From: E44-bin88 sp050123275
GTDB taxonomy: Bacteria; Chloroflexota; Dehalococcoidia; Dehalococcoidales; BS750m-G39
DNA: 64,000 nt
Direction: 5' to 3'
Assembly (NCBI GenBank): GCA_050123275.1
Contig: JASFHK010000006.1
Coordinates: 36,055-100,054, forward strand
The translations under genes and the position numbers were made by a program. Below are positions 7,683-16,402 of the stretch, in pieces. The notes under the pieces are model-generated. The model did not search any database. It was not told the DNA's origin and was given only the letters and a program-made list of their open reading frames with translations. Every line of letters starts with the position of its first letter. Position 1 is the stretch's first letter.

Positions 7683-7694
7683 CTTTCACCTCGC

Positions 7695-8930
7695 TTACAT
7701 CAGGTCTTTTTCGCTCTCTTCAACCGCTTTCTTCAGCTCCGCCGCCAGCTGGGGCGGCAGCCCTTCGACGTCGACGTGTAAAAATCCCCGCACGATAGTG
7801 GCGGTGGCTTCGTTTCGGGTCAGACCGCGCGCCATCAGGTATTCCACTTCCTCCTCGGCAATCTTGCCCACGGCCGCCTCGTGAGAGAGGTCGATGCCGG
7901 CCAGGTTGCCCTTGAGCTCGGGTATGGCGTGGATGGTGCCCGTCTCGCCCAGTATCAGCCCCCGGCACTCCAGGTGCCCCTTGACGTCGGGGGCGTTGCC
8001 CTCGATAAAGCCGCGGGCGATAATGGTGCCACCCGTGGTGAGCGCCCGCGATATCGTCTCGGTCTTGGCGCCCGGTGCGTTGAGCAGCGTCCGGGAGCCG
8101 ATGTCCATGTGCGAGTCCGGCGGCGCTACTAAGATACTATTATACCTTACCGTGGCGTTTTCGCCAGTGCATACGGCCAGCGGGTTCGTTTGCAACGAAC
8201 GCACCGGCTTCATCAGCACGTAGTTGCTCAAGAATAAGCCGTTGTCCTCGATGATGGTGCCGGTGCGGGGGCGCACCGCTATCTCCGGGTTCCAGCTGTG
8301 AATCATGGTGAAGGTGACCTTGGCCCCCTTCTTGATATAGAACTCGGAGACGCCCAGATGCATACCCGGCTCGTTGCCCGAGGCCACGGTACAGCCGGTG
8401 ACGATATGCAGCTCGGAGTTTTCCTCGGCGATAACGATGTTGTGCACGTTCTGGGCCAGCTTCGCCTTAGCCAGATAGAGGCAGGACTGGACGGGATAGA
8501 CCGTCTTTTGCCCCGGCAGCGCCCGTATAAAATAGCCGTCGCTGTCCTTGAGCTCGATGTGGGCGGTGTATTTATCGGTGTCCACCGCCACCGCCCGCCA
8601 CCAGTAGTCGGCCAGCCAGTCGTACTTTTCCAGCGCCTGGCTCATGGCCATTATCTCGATGCCTTCCTGTTGGCTGGAGAAGTGGACGGGCATGTTGTCC
8701 ATCTGAATAAAAGTGCCCGAGCGCTGGCTGGTGTCGTCCAGGATGACGCCGGCCTCAAGCATCTGCTCTTTGGCTTTAGCCGGCAGCCGGGAGGGGTCTT
8801 CCTGATAAGACTGCTCCCCGGCCTCGGCGTTGAAAGCGTCTATATCGATATCCTCGCCGATAGAGGCGGCTTTGGTGATAGCGGCCTTGGCCTTCTCCTT
8901 ATAGGAAGGGGGGGATTTTATTTTACGCAT
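7695..8930 (-). CDS. SufB/SufD-like Fe-S cluster scaffold (minimal Suf system)
   Basis: A 411-residue SufB/SufD-type beta-helix protein, partner of the SufC ATPase encoded immediately upstream. I start it at ATG 8930 (MRKIKSPPSY), which overlaps the SufC stop by 13 bases; the open frame continues upstream but only as antisense-like sequence within sufC. The C-terminal part shows the family segment SHEAAVGKIAEEEVEYLMARGL. No sufS or sufU lies nearby, so this is a two-gene SufC-SufB arrangement like the minimal SUF-like (SMS) systems of anaerobes and methanogens. It should form SufB2C2 and assemble Fe-S clusters in the cytoplasm. Assignment to SufB rather than SufD is not certain. Confidence 0.88.
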   Translation of the reverse strand: MRKIKSPPSYKEKAKAAITKAASIGEDIDIDAFNAEAGEQSYQEDPSRLPAKAKEQMLEAGVILDDTSQRSGTFIQMDNMPVHFSSQQEGIEIMAMSQALEKYDWLADYWWRAVAVDTDKYTAHIELKDSDGYFIRALPGQKTVYPVQSCLYLAKAKLAQNVHNIVIAEENSELHIVTGCTVASGNEPGMHLGVSEFYIKKGAKVTFTMIHSWNPEIAVRPRTGTIIEDNGLFLSNYVLMKPVRSLQTNPLAVCTGENATVRYNSILVAPPDSHMDIGSRTLLNAPGAKTETISRALTTGGTIIARGFIEGNAPDVKGHLECRGLILGETGTIHAIPELKGNLAGIDLSHEAAVGKIAEEEVEYLMARGLTRNEATATIVRGFLHVDVEGLPPQLAAELKKAVEESEKDLM

Positions 8931-9652
8931 CGAGCACACTCCTCGTAGCCGTTTTCCTTGACGCTGGTCAGAATCTCGCGGGGGTCTCCCTGGCAGACGA
9001 TGCTGCCGTTGAGCATGACGTAGCCGGTGCGCACGTTGATGTAGTCCAAAATATGGCCGGTGTGGGTGATGATAAGCCCCATGCACTTGCGGGTGCGTAT
9101 CGGGCAGTCCTTTTCCAAAAGCTCGTTGAGCAGCTGGCCGATGAGGGCGATGTTGACCAGGTCGACGCCGGACTCGGGCTCGTCGAGCAGGGTCAATTCC
9201 GGTTTTTGCGCCAGCAACTGCATCAGCTCGGCGCGCTTTATCTCCCCGCCGGAGAAGCCGTAGTTGATGTCTCTGTCCAGGAAGCCGGTCAGGTCGGCTC
9301 TTTCCGCCAGCGTCTCCACGGTCTTTTCGTCGCCCTTGCCCCTCATGGCGGCATTGACCATGTCCCGCGTGCTTACGCCGCGCACCACCGGCGGGCGCTG
9401 GAAGGAGATACCGATGCCTAGACGCGCCCTCTCGTCGACGCTCATTTTGGTGATGTCCTTGCCCTTGAAGCTGATGCTGCCCCTGGTCGTCTGGTAGCGG
9501 GGGAAGCCCATAATCGCCATGAGCAGGGTGGTCTTGCCGCTGCCGTTGGGCCCGAAGAGGGCGTGCGTCTCGCCGGTATCTATCTTGAGATTGATGCCTT
9601 TCAGAATTTCCCGGCCCTCTACGGCCACGTGCAGGTTTTTTATCTCCAGCAT
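8918..9652 (-). CDS. sufC: SufC-type Fe-S assembly ATPase
   Basis: A 244-residue soluble ABC ATPase. Walker A is GPNGSGKT at 34-41, the signature region reads GFSGGEIKRAELMQ, and Walker B with its catalytic Glu reads LTLLDEPESGVD. The late HTGHILDYI segment matches the H-loop region of SufC. SufC drives conformational change of the SufB scaffold during Fe-S cluster assembly. It lies directly before the SufB-like gene with an overlap and follows a ferritin-like gene, so iron storage and cluster building share a transcript. Confidence 0.93.
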   Translation of the reverse strand: MLEIKNLHVAVEGREILKGINLKIDTGETHALFGPNGSGKTTLLMAIMGFPRYQTTRGSISFKGKDITKMSVDERARLGIGISFQRPPVVRGVSTRDMVNAAMRGKGDEKTVETLAERADLTGFLDRDINYGFSGGEIKRAELMQLLAQKPELTLLDEPESGVDLVNIALIGQLLNELLEKDCPIRTRKCMGLIITHTGHILDYINVRTGYVMLNGSIVCQGDPREILTSVKENGYEECARCVK

Positions 9653-9672
9653 ACCGCTTTGCCTCCTCTTAT

Positions 9673-10203
9673 CTAGCCTCCGTCCAGGGAGTGGTGTTCC
9701 TTGTCGGCGAACCAGGCGGCGGGGTCTTTGATGTATTCGTAGTAGTCGAGCAGCACCAGGTAGTGCTCCCTCTCTTCGCCGGCCACGGCGTAGTAAAAAT
9801 TCCTCTCGGCTTCGAGGCCGGCCTCCGCCCCCCGGCGCACGTAATAGTCGAAAGTCTTGTTTTCTAGGCTCATCGCCTTCTCCACGGCATCGAGCTCGGT
9901 TTTAAGCACTCTGACTCCGGCGCTCATCTCATCAATGGCGCGGGCGAATATCGTTCTCAGGGCGCTGCCGCCGTCGGGCTCGAAGGCGACCGACGGCCAG
10001 CCCCTCTCTTCCCTGATGTCATTGTATATGTTCTCGAACTTACGGCGGTGGTAGTCCTCTTCCGCCGCCAGCTTGGCTAACAGCTTTTTGCCCAGCTCGT
10101 TGCCGCTTTCCTGGCTGGCTTTCAGGTAAAACTCCTTGCCGTCAATCTCCATCTGAATGGCCGTTTTGAGCCCGTCTAGTGTTCTTTCCTGCTCCAAAGT
10201 CAT
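9673..10203 (-). CDS. Ferritin-family (rubrerythrin-like) protein
   Basis: A 176-residue four-helix ferritin-like protein. Helix motifs are EIDGKEFYLKAS (Glu in helix 1), EEDYHRRKFENIY (ExxH in helix 2) and, after a central insertion, EREHYLVLLDYYEY (ExxH in the last helix). It lacks a rubredoxin domain, so it is an erythrin-like protein rather than a full rubrerythrin. A peroxide-reducing or iron-oxidising role is likely. It sits between another ferritin-family gene and sufC. The C-terminal tail DKEHHSLDGG carries extra His. Confidence 0.85.
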   Translation of the reverse strand: MTLEQERTLDGLKTAIQMEIDGKEFYLKASQESGNELGKKLLAKLAAEEDYHRRKFENIYNDIREERGWPSVAFEPDGGSALRTIFARAIDEMSAGVRVLKTELDAVEKAMSLENKTFDYYVRRGAEAGLEAERNFYYAVAGEEREHYLVLLDYYEYIKDPAAWFADKEHHSLDGG

Positions 10204-10239
10204 CGTTCATTCTCCGTATGTTTTGAACTATCATCGGCC

Positions 10240-10719
10240 TTATGATATTGACTTTTTTAGCTGCGTGAGCTGGGCAAGGTGCTCTCTTTCCTGGTTAATG
10301 ATATTGAGGATGACCTTCTGGTCGACGGGCTTGACGATGTCTTTCATCTCGGTATAGAAGAGAATAGAGTCTTTTTCCGCCCGGATGCCGATGTCCAGGG
10401 CCTCAGCTTCGGAGTTGACCCTGGCGGCTATCTGTTGGGCGTGGGCGGTGTCGGTGAAGACGGAGCTGTCGACGAGCGACTTCAGGTAGAGCCGATAGTC
10501 TTCGGCGTAGTCAGACGGGGGCTGGTATTCCCCCACCGTTTTGAGCATGTTCTGGAAGGTGTTCTGGTGCTTGATTTCCTCCTCGGCCAGGTGCTCATAA
10601 ATGGCGCGGGTTTGGTCGTTCCGGGTCCGGTCGGCTAAAGCCTGGTAAAAAGCAGCGCCGTTCTTCTCAATGCCGATAGCTATTTCCACTAGCTCGCTGC
10701 CGGAAAAAATTATGGACAT
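10240..10719 (-). CDS. Ferritin-family (rubrerythrin-like) protein
   Basis: A 159-residue four-helix protein, paralogous to the next gene. Diiron motifs are EIAIGIEKNGAAFYQALA, EEEIKHQNTFQNML, EKDSILFYTEMK and EREHLAQL. It appears to be the first gene of the nine-gene leftward operon running to 4378, as gaps downstream are short and no terminator is visible. No strong promoter match is seen in the 107 bases before it. A role in peroxide or iron handling is inferred from family. Confidence 0.85.
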   Translation of the reverse strand: MSIIFSGSELVEIAIGIEKNGAAFYQALADRTRNDQTRAIYEHLAEEEIKHQNTFQNMLKTVGEYQPPSDYAEDYRLYLKSLVDSSVFTDTAHAQQIAARVNSEAEALDIGIRAEKDSILFYTEMKDIVKPVDQKVILNIINQEREHLAQLTQLKKSIS

Positions 10720-10826
10720 CCTATCCCCCTAATTTACTATTGATACCATATTAACCGCTGGGCACTAACAAAAATATAAAATCGGGGATGGAAAGGTTAC
10801 AAAGTTATCACATTTGGCTTGATAAG

Positions 10827-11186
10827 CTAGATTTCGATGAAGAGCTGGTCGTCTCTGACCTGTACCGGGTATGTCTTCAGGTTCTTGGGGGCTTTCAGGG
10901 CTCTGCCCACCCGGGACAGGACACCGGTGCCTCTCAGCCAGCGCACCACCTTGCCGTCCTTGAGGTCGAACTGCGAGCCGTGCAGGGGACAGGTGACCAC
11001 GGTGCCTTCCAGAGTACCCTGGGCCAGTTTGCCCTTCATATGGGGGCAACGGTTGCTGACGGCGTAGTAGCTGTCGCCGACCATGGCCAGAAGAATCTCC
11101 TCAGGCGCAGCCGGGATGGCTTTCATGGCCCCGTCTTCCAGCTCTCCGACCTTGCCGGCTTTAAGCTCCTGGCTCATCCGGCTCAC
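10827..11186 (-). CDS. Rieske-type [2Fe-2S] ferredoxin
   Basis: A 119-residue Rieske protein. The two ligand boxes are CPHMKG and CPLHGSQF (Cys-X-His and Cys-X-X-His), the second followed by DLKDGKVV as in the small NirD/biphenyl-dioxygenase-ferredoxin class. No transmembrane anchor is present, so it is soluble. An excellent GGGAGGTGAG ribosome site precedes ATG 11186. It stands alone between the molybdenum hydroxylase and the ferritin operon, with no oxygenase or nitrite reductase beside it, so its electron partner is unknown. Confidence 0.9.
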   Translation of the reverse strand: MSRMSQELKAGKVGELEDGAMKAIPAAPEEILLAMVGDSYYAVSNRCPHMKGKLAQGTLEGTVVTCPLHGSQFDLKDGKVVRWLRGTGVLSRVGRALKAPKNLKTYPVQVRDDQLFIEI

Positions 11187-11247
11187 CTCCCGAAGCCTTA
11201 TCGGCTAGTTATTGTACCTGTAGTATAGCTAATAAAGGCACAAAAAG

Positions 11248-13554
11248 CTACACCTGTCTCTTTTCTTTGAGCGCTTTTACTATTTTCTCCGGCGTTACCG
11301 GCAACTCCTTGAACCAGATGCCGGTGGCGTCGTGGATGGCGCTGACCACCGCCGGCGGCGCGCTGACGATGCTGCCCTCGCTGGTCTCCTTAGCGCCGAA
11401 CGGCCCCTCGGGGTCGTCGGTGACGATATCAATCTGCTTGATATCGGGCACGTCCATGGCCAGTGGCATCTTGTAATCGAGCAGGGTGGCGTTGAGTGTC
11501 TTGCCCTTGTCCATGATGAAGTCCTCGTAAATGGCCTGCCCCAGCCCCTGGATAGCCCCGCCGTCGATTTGCCCCTCGGCCTGTATCGGGCTTAGCAGCC
11601 GCCCGCAGTCGGAGGCGATGGTGAAGTCCTTAACGGTAAGCTTGCCCGTTTCCATATCAACTCCCACCCGCGCCGTGTGGGCGGTAAAGCTGTAGTTGAC
11701 GGCGCCGTTGCCGGTGCCGTGGGCCAGGTCGAGGTGGGCGATGCCGTAGCTGGAATAGCCGGTGCCCATGATAACCGCCCCCGTTCCCGAGTAACAGGCG
11801 CTGCGAGCCAGCTGTATGAAAGGCATCTTTTTAGACGGGTCGGTTTTAAGGAAGACTTCGCTCAACCGTATTTCAACGTCCCCCGGCTTCACCTGCCATT
11901 CCCTGGCGGCGGCATCGAGCAGCTGTTTTCTGACCTGGCGGGCGGCTTTCTGGGTGGCCTGCCCGGCCAGTATGGTGACGCGGCTGCCGTAGCTGCCGGG
12001 GTCGACGGGTGTGTAGGCGGTGTCCACCCTTTTTATGCTGACGTCCTCAAGTTTAACGCCCAGCTCTTCGGCGGCAATCATGCAGAGCACGGTGTCCGAG
12101 CCCTGGCCGCAGTCGGTGGCGCCGGTGATGAGGTTGACGGTGCCGTCCTCGCAGAGACGGATAATAGCGGCGCAGGCCTGGTGGCCCATCTGGCGGGCGC
12201 CGCCGGAGTAGGAGGTGCCGGAAATACCGGTACCCCAGACAATAGGCCCCTCTCGCTTGGGCATTTTATCTTTATCCCTCCAGAGCGGGTCTTTGACCGC
12301 CTCTTCGAGGGCGGTCTTCAGGCCGCAGGTATACAGTGACACGCCGTTTATCGTCTCGTAGACCTCGCCCTTCTTGGGGTTGTCGATGGCGTTGCGCATG
12401 CGGAAATCCACCGGGTCGATGCCCATTTCCTCGGCAATCATCTCCATCTGTATCTCGGCGGCAAAGCGGCTGTGGGTGACGCCGTGTCCCCGCATCGCCG
12501 CCCCGATGGGATTGTTGGTGAAGACGCGGTAGCCGTCGTATTTGAAGTTGGGCAGGTGGTAGGGGATACCGGTCATAAAGCCGACCAGGTACATGGAAAG
12601 CGGGCCGATGGCGGTGTAGCCGCCGCCGTCGGCGACAACCCGTTGTGCTAGCGCCGTCAGCTTGCCTTCTTTGTCCACGCCCATCTTGCTGTAAACAATC
12701 ATGCTGTGGCGCCTGCGGCTGGTGGCCAGCTCTTCTTCCATGCTCTCGATGTATTTCACCGGCTTGCCCGTTATTTTGGAGAGCAGCACGGAGCAGAAGT
12801 CACCGGCCAGCGAGTCGTTCTTGGTGCCGCCGAAGCCGCCGCCGATGAAAGGCTGGACGACCCTTACCTTGCTCAGAGGCAGCTTGAAGCAGGCCGCCAG
12901 GTGGCGGTAGTGAAAGTAGGGGCTTTGCTTGGCCGCCCAGACGGTAATGCCGTTGGCGTCATCGTATTGGGCCAGCGTCGCCGGCGGCTCCAGGTAGCCG
13001 TGGGTGGCTCTTGAGGTTCTGAATCTATCCTCGCGGACGATATGGGCGTCGGCGAAGGCCTTTTCCGCGTCGCCGAAGTCCCAGTGGTACTCCACGCTGA
13101 TGTTATTCTTTACATAATCGTGCACTTTGGGGGCGCCGTCCTTTAGAGCCTCTTCGGGGTCGAAGACACCGGGCAGCTCCTCGTAGTCGACCTTGATGAG
13201 CCGGGTGGCCTCCTCGGCGGTGTCCTCGTCGACGGCGGCCACGCCGGCCACGGCCTCGGCCATGTAGCGCACTTTATCCACCGCCAGGGGAACTTCGTCC
13301 CGGGTGGAGCGCATCCAGCCCCAGCTCCAGCCGCCGAAGTCCCGGCCGGTGACCACCGCCTCGACGCCGGGAAGTTTGAGGGCTTTGGAAACGTCGATAT
13401 TGATAATCCTGGCGTGAGGGTAGGGGCTGCGCAGCAGCTTACACCAGAGCATGCCGGGCAGGGAGTAGTCGGCGGCATACTTGGCTTCGCCGGTCACCTT
13501 TTCCCTGGCGTCGACGCGGGGCACCCGCTCGCCGATAACAGCGAAATCAGCCAT
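11248..13554 (-). CDS. Xanthine dehydrogenase-family molybdopterin-binding (large) subunit
   Basis: A 768-residue catalytic subunit of a molybdenum hydroxylase. The N-terminal a/b-hammerhead domain runs from about 15 to 125, followed by the two Moco-binding domains. Conserved segments are GGGFGGTKND, AMRGHGVTHSRFAAE and, near the C-terminus, GAKETSEG, whose Glu726 fits the catalytic base position. The enzyme adds water-derived oxygen to, or removes it from, a substrate carbon. It is encoded one base after the [2Fe-2S] subunit, and the operon starts with a CoA-transferase, which points to a carboxylic acid or CoA-ester substrate. The exact substrate cannot be read. Moco maturation factors XdhC and YqeB are encoded at 32-34 kb. 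Confidence 0.92.
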   Translation of the reverse strand: MADFAVIGERVPRVDAREKVTGEAKYAADYSLPGMLWCKLLRSPYPHARIINIDVSKALKLPGVEAVVTGRDFGGWSWGWMRSTRDEVPLAVDKVRYMAEAVAGVAAVDEDTAEEATRLIKVDYEELPGVFDPEEALKDGAPKVHDYVKNNISVEYHWDFGDAEKAFADAHIVREDRFRTSRATHGYLEPPATLAQYDDANGITVWAAKQSPYFHYRHLAACFKLPLSKVRVVQPFIGGGFGGTKNDSLAGDFCSVLLSKITGKPVKYIESMEEELATSRRRHSMIVYSKMGVDKEGKLTALAQRVVADGGGYTAIGPLSMYLVGFMTGIPYHLPNFKYDGYRVFTNNPIGAAMRGHGVTHSRFAAEIQMEMIAEEMGIDPVDFRMRNAIDNPKKGEVYETINGVSLYTCGLKTALEEAVKDPLWRDKDKMPKREGPIVWGTGISGTSYSGGARQMGHQACAAIIRLCEDGTVNLITGATDCGQGSDTVLCMIAAEELGVKLEDVSIKRVDTAYTPVDPGSYGSRVTILAGQATQKAARQVRKQLLDAAAREWQVKPGDVEIRLSEVFLKTDPSKKMPFIQLARSACYSGTGAVIMGTGYSSYGIAHLDLAHGTGNGAVNYSFTAHTARVGVDMETGKLTVKDFTIASDCGRLLSPIQAEGQIDGGAIQGLGQAIYEDFIMDKGKTLNATLLDYKMPLAMDVPDIKQIDIVTDDPEGPFGAKETSEGSIVSAPPAVVSAIHDATGIWFKELPVTPEKIVKALKEKRQV

Positions 13555-13555
13555 G

Positions 13556-14029
13556 TTATTTGCCCTCCATGTCTTCGGCGGCGGCTTTGACCGATTCGAT
13601 AATCTTGGTGTAACCGGTGCAGCGGCAGAAGTTGCCGCTCAAGCCTTTTCTTATCTCTTCATCGCTGGGCTTGGGGTTCTCGTCGAGCAGCGCCTTGGAG
13701 GACATTATCATCCCCGGCGTGCAGAAGCCGCACTGGAAGCCACCGTGGTCGACGAAAGCCTGCTGTATGGGGTGCAGTTTGTCGCCTTCGGCCAACCCCT
13801 CGACGGTGGTAATCTCCTTGCCGTCGGCCTCGACGGCCAAAACCAGGCAGGAGTTGACCGCTTTGCCGTCCATGATAACGGTACAGGCGCCGCACTCGCC
13901 CGCTCCACAGCCCTCTTTGGTGCCGGTCAGCCCCAGCTCTTCGCGGATAACGTCGAGCAGGGTACGGTGGGGCGGCACCGAAATATCATAATCCTTGCCG
14001 TTTACCTTGAATTTTATCTGCTTCATCAA
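13556..14029 (-). CDS. Molybdenum hydroxylase [2Fe-2S] (small) subunit
   Basis: A 157-residue protein with the standard two-cluster arrangement. A plant-type [2Fe-2S] site uses Cys41, 46, 49 and 61 (GCGAGECGACTV), and the C-terminal helical cluster uses Cys100, 103, 135 and 137 (QCGFCTPG and NFCRCTG). It carries electrons from the molybdenum centre to the FAD subunit. It is packed between the FAD gene (two bases) and the large-subunit gene (one base). Length and cysteine spacing are normal. Confidence 0.95.
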   Translation of the reverse strand: MMKQIKFKVNGKDYDISVPPHRTLLDVIREELGLTGTKEGCGAGECGACTVIMDGKAVNSCLVLAVEADGKEITTVEGLAEGDKLHPIQQAFVDHGGFQCGFCTPGMIMSSKALLDENPKPSDEEIRKGLSGNFCRCTGYTKIIESVKAAAEDMEGK

Positions 14030-14031
14030 AA

Positions 14032-14907
14032 CTAACTCCGAATGGCTTGCTCTATGGCTCTTTTCACCAGTACCTCGACCATGTCGCGGCGGTATTCCGC
14101 CGAGGCCCGGTGGTCGCTAATAGGTTTGGACTCTTCAGCGGCGGCTTTGGCCGCTTTCGCGATATTGCCGTCGAACTTTTGCCCTTTTAGTATGGCTTCC
14201 GCTTTATTAACCCGAATCGGGGTGGGCGCCACCGATTCCAGCCCTATCCGTATCTCCTGACAGGTACCGTTGCCGGCGACGATGAGCACGGCCACGCCGA
14301 CGACGGCCAAATCCATAGCCTGGCGCGGGCTGAGTTTTATAAAAGCCCATTTACTGCCGGCGGGTGGGGTGGGTATTTGAATTTCGGTCACTATCTCGTC
14401 CTTGATTACCGTCCGGTTGGGGCCGGTGAAAAAGTCGGCGACGGCCACCGTTCTGGCGCCCTTTGTGCCCGCTAGCTTCAGCCTAGCATCGAGGACGAGC
14501 AGGGCGGGGGCGGAATCAGCGGAGGGTACGGCGTTACAGATGTTGCCGGCGATGGTGCCCCGGTTCCTCACCTGCGGGGAGGCCATGTTTGCGGCGGCTT
14601 GGGCCAGGACGCCGAATTTCTCTCTTATCACCGGGGAGTCGATTACCGCCCGGATGGTGGCCAGGGCGCCAATGGCCAGCCCTTTGGCTTTGTCGTATTT
14701 AATGTAGTCCAGGCCAGGTATCTTCTTGAGGTCGATGATATACTGCGGCGCTTCGACCAGCCGTCCCTTTAGCTGGGGGATGAGGTCGGTGCCGCCGGCG
14801 ATGAGCCTGGCTTTCCCTTTATATTGATTGAGCAGGGAAAGAGCTTCATCAACCGTTTTCGGGGTTAAATAGTCGAACTGGGGTAATCTTCGGTAGAAGG
14901 TTACCAT
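14032..14907 (-). CDS. Molybdenum hydroxylase FAD-binding (medium) subunit
   Basis: A 291-residue FAD-binding subunit of the CoxM/XdhB type. FAD-contact motifs are AGGTDLIPQLKG near residues 37-48 and the TIAGNICNAVPSADS segment near 117-131. No CxxC cluster is present, so it lacks the extra [4Fe-4S] insert of 4-hydroxybenzoyl-CoA reductase beta subunits. It passes electrons from the [2Fe-2S] subunit to an acceptor that is not visible here. It is the second gene of the operon that begins with the CoA-transferase at 16152. Confidence 0.93.
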   Translation of the reverse strand: MVTFYRRLPQFDYLTPKTVDEALSLLNQYKGKARLIAGGTDLIPQLKGRLVEAPQYIIDLKKIPGLDYIKYDKAKGLAIGALATIRAVIDSPVIREKFGVLAQAAANMASPQVRNRGTIAGNICNAVPSADSAPALLVLDARLKLAGTKGARTVAVADFFTGPNRTVIKDEIVTEIQIPTPPAGSKWAFIKLSPRQAMDLAVVGVAVLIVAGNGTCQEIRIGLESVAPTPIRVNKAEAILKGQKFDGNIAKAAKAAAEESKPISDHRASAEYRRDMVEVLVKRAIEQAIRS

Positions 14908-14943
14908 GGTCTAAAGACCTTTCTAGCTAAACACGTGCGCGGT

Positions 14944-16152
14944 TTAGTTGATTATCTCTTCGTCTTTGAGCCGGGCGATATCTTCCCATTCGTAGCCCAG
15001 CTCCAGCAGTATCTCCTCGGTGTGCTGGCCCAGCTCCGGCGCCTCCCGTTTCACGGAGGCCGGCGTCTCGCTGAACGACCAGGGGAAACCGAGCATCTTT
15101 ATCTTACCCCATACGGGGTGGTCGACGTCAACAATATAGTTATTGGTCAGCGCTTGCGGGTCTTTGAAGACCTCGCTGGACGACTGGATGGGGGTGTAGA
15201 TGACGTTTTCCTTTTTGAAAATCTCCATCCACTCATCGCGGTTCTTGGTGGCGAATTTCTTGTCCAGTATGGCCACCAGCTCCTTGCCGTTGTCGTGGCG
15301 GGCCTCAATAGTATTGAACCTGGGGTCGTCTTTCAGCTCTTCCAGCCCCATCGCCTTGCAGACGTTGGGCCAGTACCTGTCGGGTTGAAGGTGGGCGATG
15401 ACGATCCACTTGCCGTCCTTACACTGGTAGTGGTTATAAATCGGGTTGCCCGCCTCGGCCCTGATGAAACGGGGGAACTCTTTGCCCAGCACGCCGGGGG
15501 CGGCGAAGTTGACCCCGTGCAGGGCAATCAGGCTGCCCATCAGCGAGGTGTCCACCAGCTGCCCCTTGCCCGTCTTCTCCCGCGCGTAAAGGGCGGCGGT
15601 TACCGCCCAGGCGCAGATGAGCCCGCCTTGCTCGTCGCCCATACCCGGGATGAGAGTGGCGGGAGGGCCGTTGCGCTCGCCGCACATCATCATCGTGCCC
15701 GAACGGGCGATACCGGTGTAGTCGAAGGAAAGGGCGTTGGCGTCGGGGCCGTTGCGGCCCCAGCCCGAAGCGTGGGCGTAAACGAGCTTGGGGTTTATCG
15801 CCGCAAGCGATTTGTAGTCGATGCCCAGCCGCTTGGGGGCGTTTATGCTCAGGTTGGTCACGAAAACGTCGGCGCGCTTAATCAGCTCGAAGAATATCTT
15901 TTTGCCCTTTTCCGTGTTAAGGTCCAAAGCGATACTGCGCTTGTTACGGTTGTTGCTCTCGAAGTAGTAGTTGCGCCCTTTAAGGCCGGTGTCGGCGCCG
16001 ATAATCCTCATCATCCCCCGCGCCGGATCCCCCGTTTTGGGTTCGACCTTGATTATCTCGGCTCCCAGGTCGCCCAGCCGCATGCCGGCTACAGGTCCCT
16101 GCTGGAACATGCTTATCTCCACCACCCTGACTCCGTCAAGAGGTCCTGCCAT
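14944..16152 (-). CDS. CaiB/BaiF family (class III) CoA-transferase
   Basis: A 402-residue class III CoA-transferase. The N-terminus LDGVRVVEISMFQQGPVAGM and REKTGKGQ segment are typical, and the catalytic Asp is Asp173 in PGMGDEQGG, 15 residues before the conserved AAL turn. It moves CoA between acids such as succinate and an aromatic or branched acid. It leads the operon with the three molybdenum hydroxylase subunits (37 bases to the FAD gene), which suggests that a CoA-ester made here is the hydroxylase substrate or product. The ribosome site AAAGGAGGAAAGG is strong. Confidence 0.92.
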   Translation of the reverse strand: MAGPLDGVRVVEISMFQQGPVAGMRLGDLGAEIIKVEPKTGDPARGMMRIIGADTGLKGRNYYFESNNRNKRSIALDLNTEKGKKIFFELIKRADVFVTNLSINAPKRLGIDYKSLAAINPKLVYAHASGWGRNGPDANALSFDYTGIARSGTMMMCGERNGPPATLIPGMGDEQGGLICAWAVTAALYAREKTGKGQLVDTSLMGSLIALHGVNFAAPGVLGKEFPRFIRAEAGNPIYNHYQCKDGKWIVIAHLQPDRYWPNVCKAMGLEELKDDPRFNTIEARHDNGKELVAILDKKFATKNRDEWMEIFKKENVIYTPIQSSSEVFKDPQALTNNYIVDVDHPVWGKIKMLGFPWSFSETPASVKREAPELGQHTEEILLELGYEWEDIARLKDEEIIN

Positions 16153-16199
16153 GTCCTTTCCTCCTTTTACGTCGCTGGTGGTAAGGGGATACGTGCTGG

Positions 16200-16229
16200 A
16201 TTATAACTAGAGGCACGCATCAGTGGCAA
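16200..16229 (-). promoter_or_regulatory. Sigma-70-type promoter of the CoA-transferase/molybdenum hydroxylase operon
   Basis: On the minus strand, -35 TTGCCA (16224-16229), an 18-base spacer and a consensus -10 TATAAT (16200-16205). The CoA-transferase ATG follows 47 bases after the -10. Confidence 0.6.
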
Positions 16230-16342
16230 ACAGGAGGTGGTTGTTGTTAAAGTGCTGGCCACCGTTATTCTCAGGCATGAAGTTAAGCCAAGGCATCAAA
16301 ACACCGCCCTGGCTTTGTCGCGTAAAAAAATGCCAGAAACAG

Positions 16343-16381
16343 TAAGGCTGGATACGCCGCCGAAGCGCATATCCAGCCTTA
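16343..16381 (-). terminator. Strong hairpin downstream of the DUF5679 gene
   Basis: A perfect 12-base inverted repeat (TAAGGCTGGATA and its complement, 16343-16354 and 16370-16381) with a 15-base loop. On the minus strand it follows the small zinc-ribbon gene by 22 bases, and a run of seven T occurs about 12 bases later. The distance of the T-run makes it an imperfect intrinsic terminator; it may also protect the transcript 3' end. Confidence 0.55.
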
Positions 16382-16402
16382 TTCGCAAACTCTCGATTTA
16401 GG

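Noticed and set aside
11248..13554. Possibility of a selenocysteine TGA in the molybdenum hydroxylase genes
   Set aside because: All three subunits are intact without in-frame TGA, and YqeB-type systems use labile selenium, not selenocysteine.
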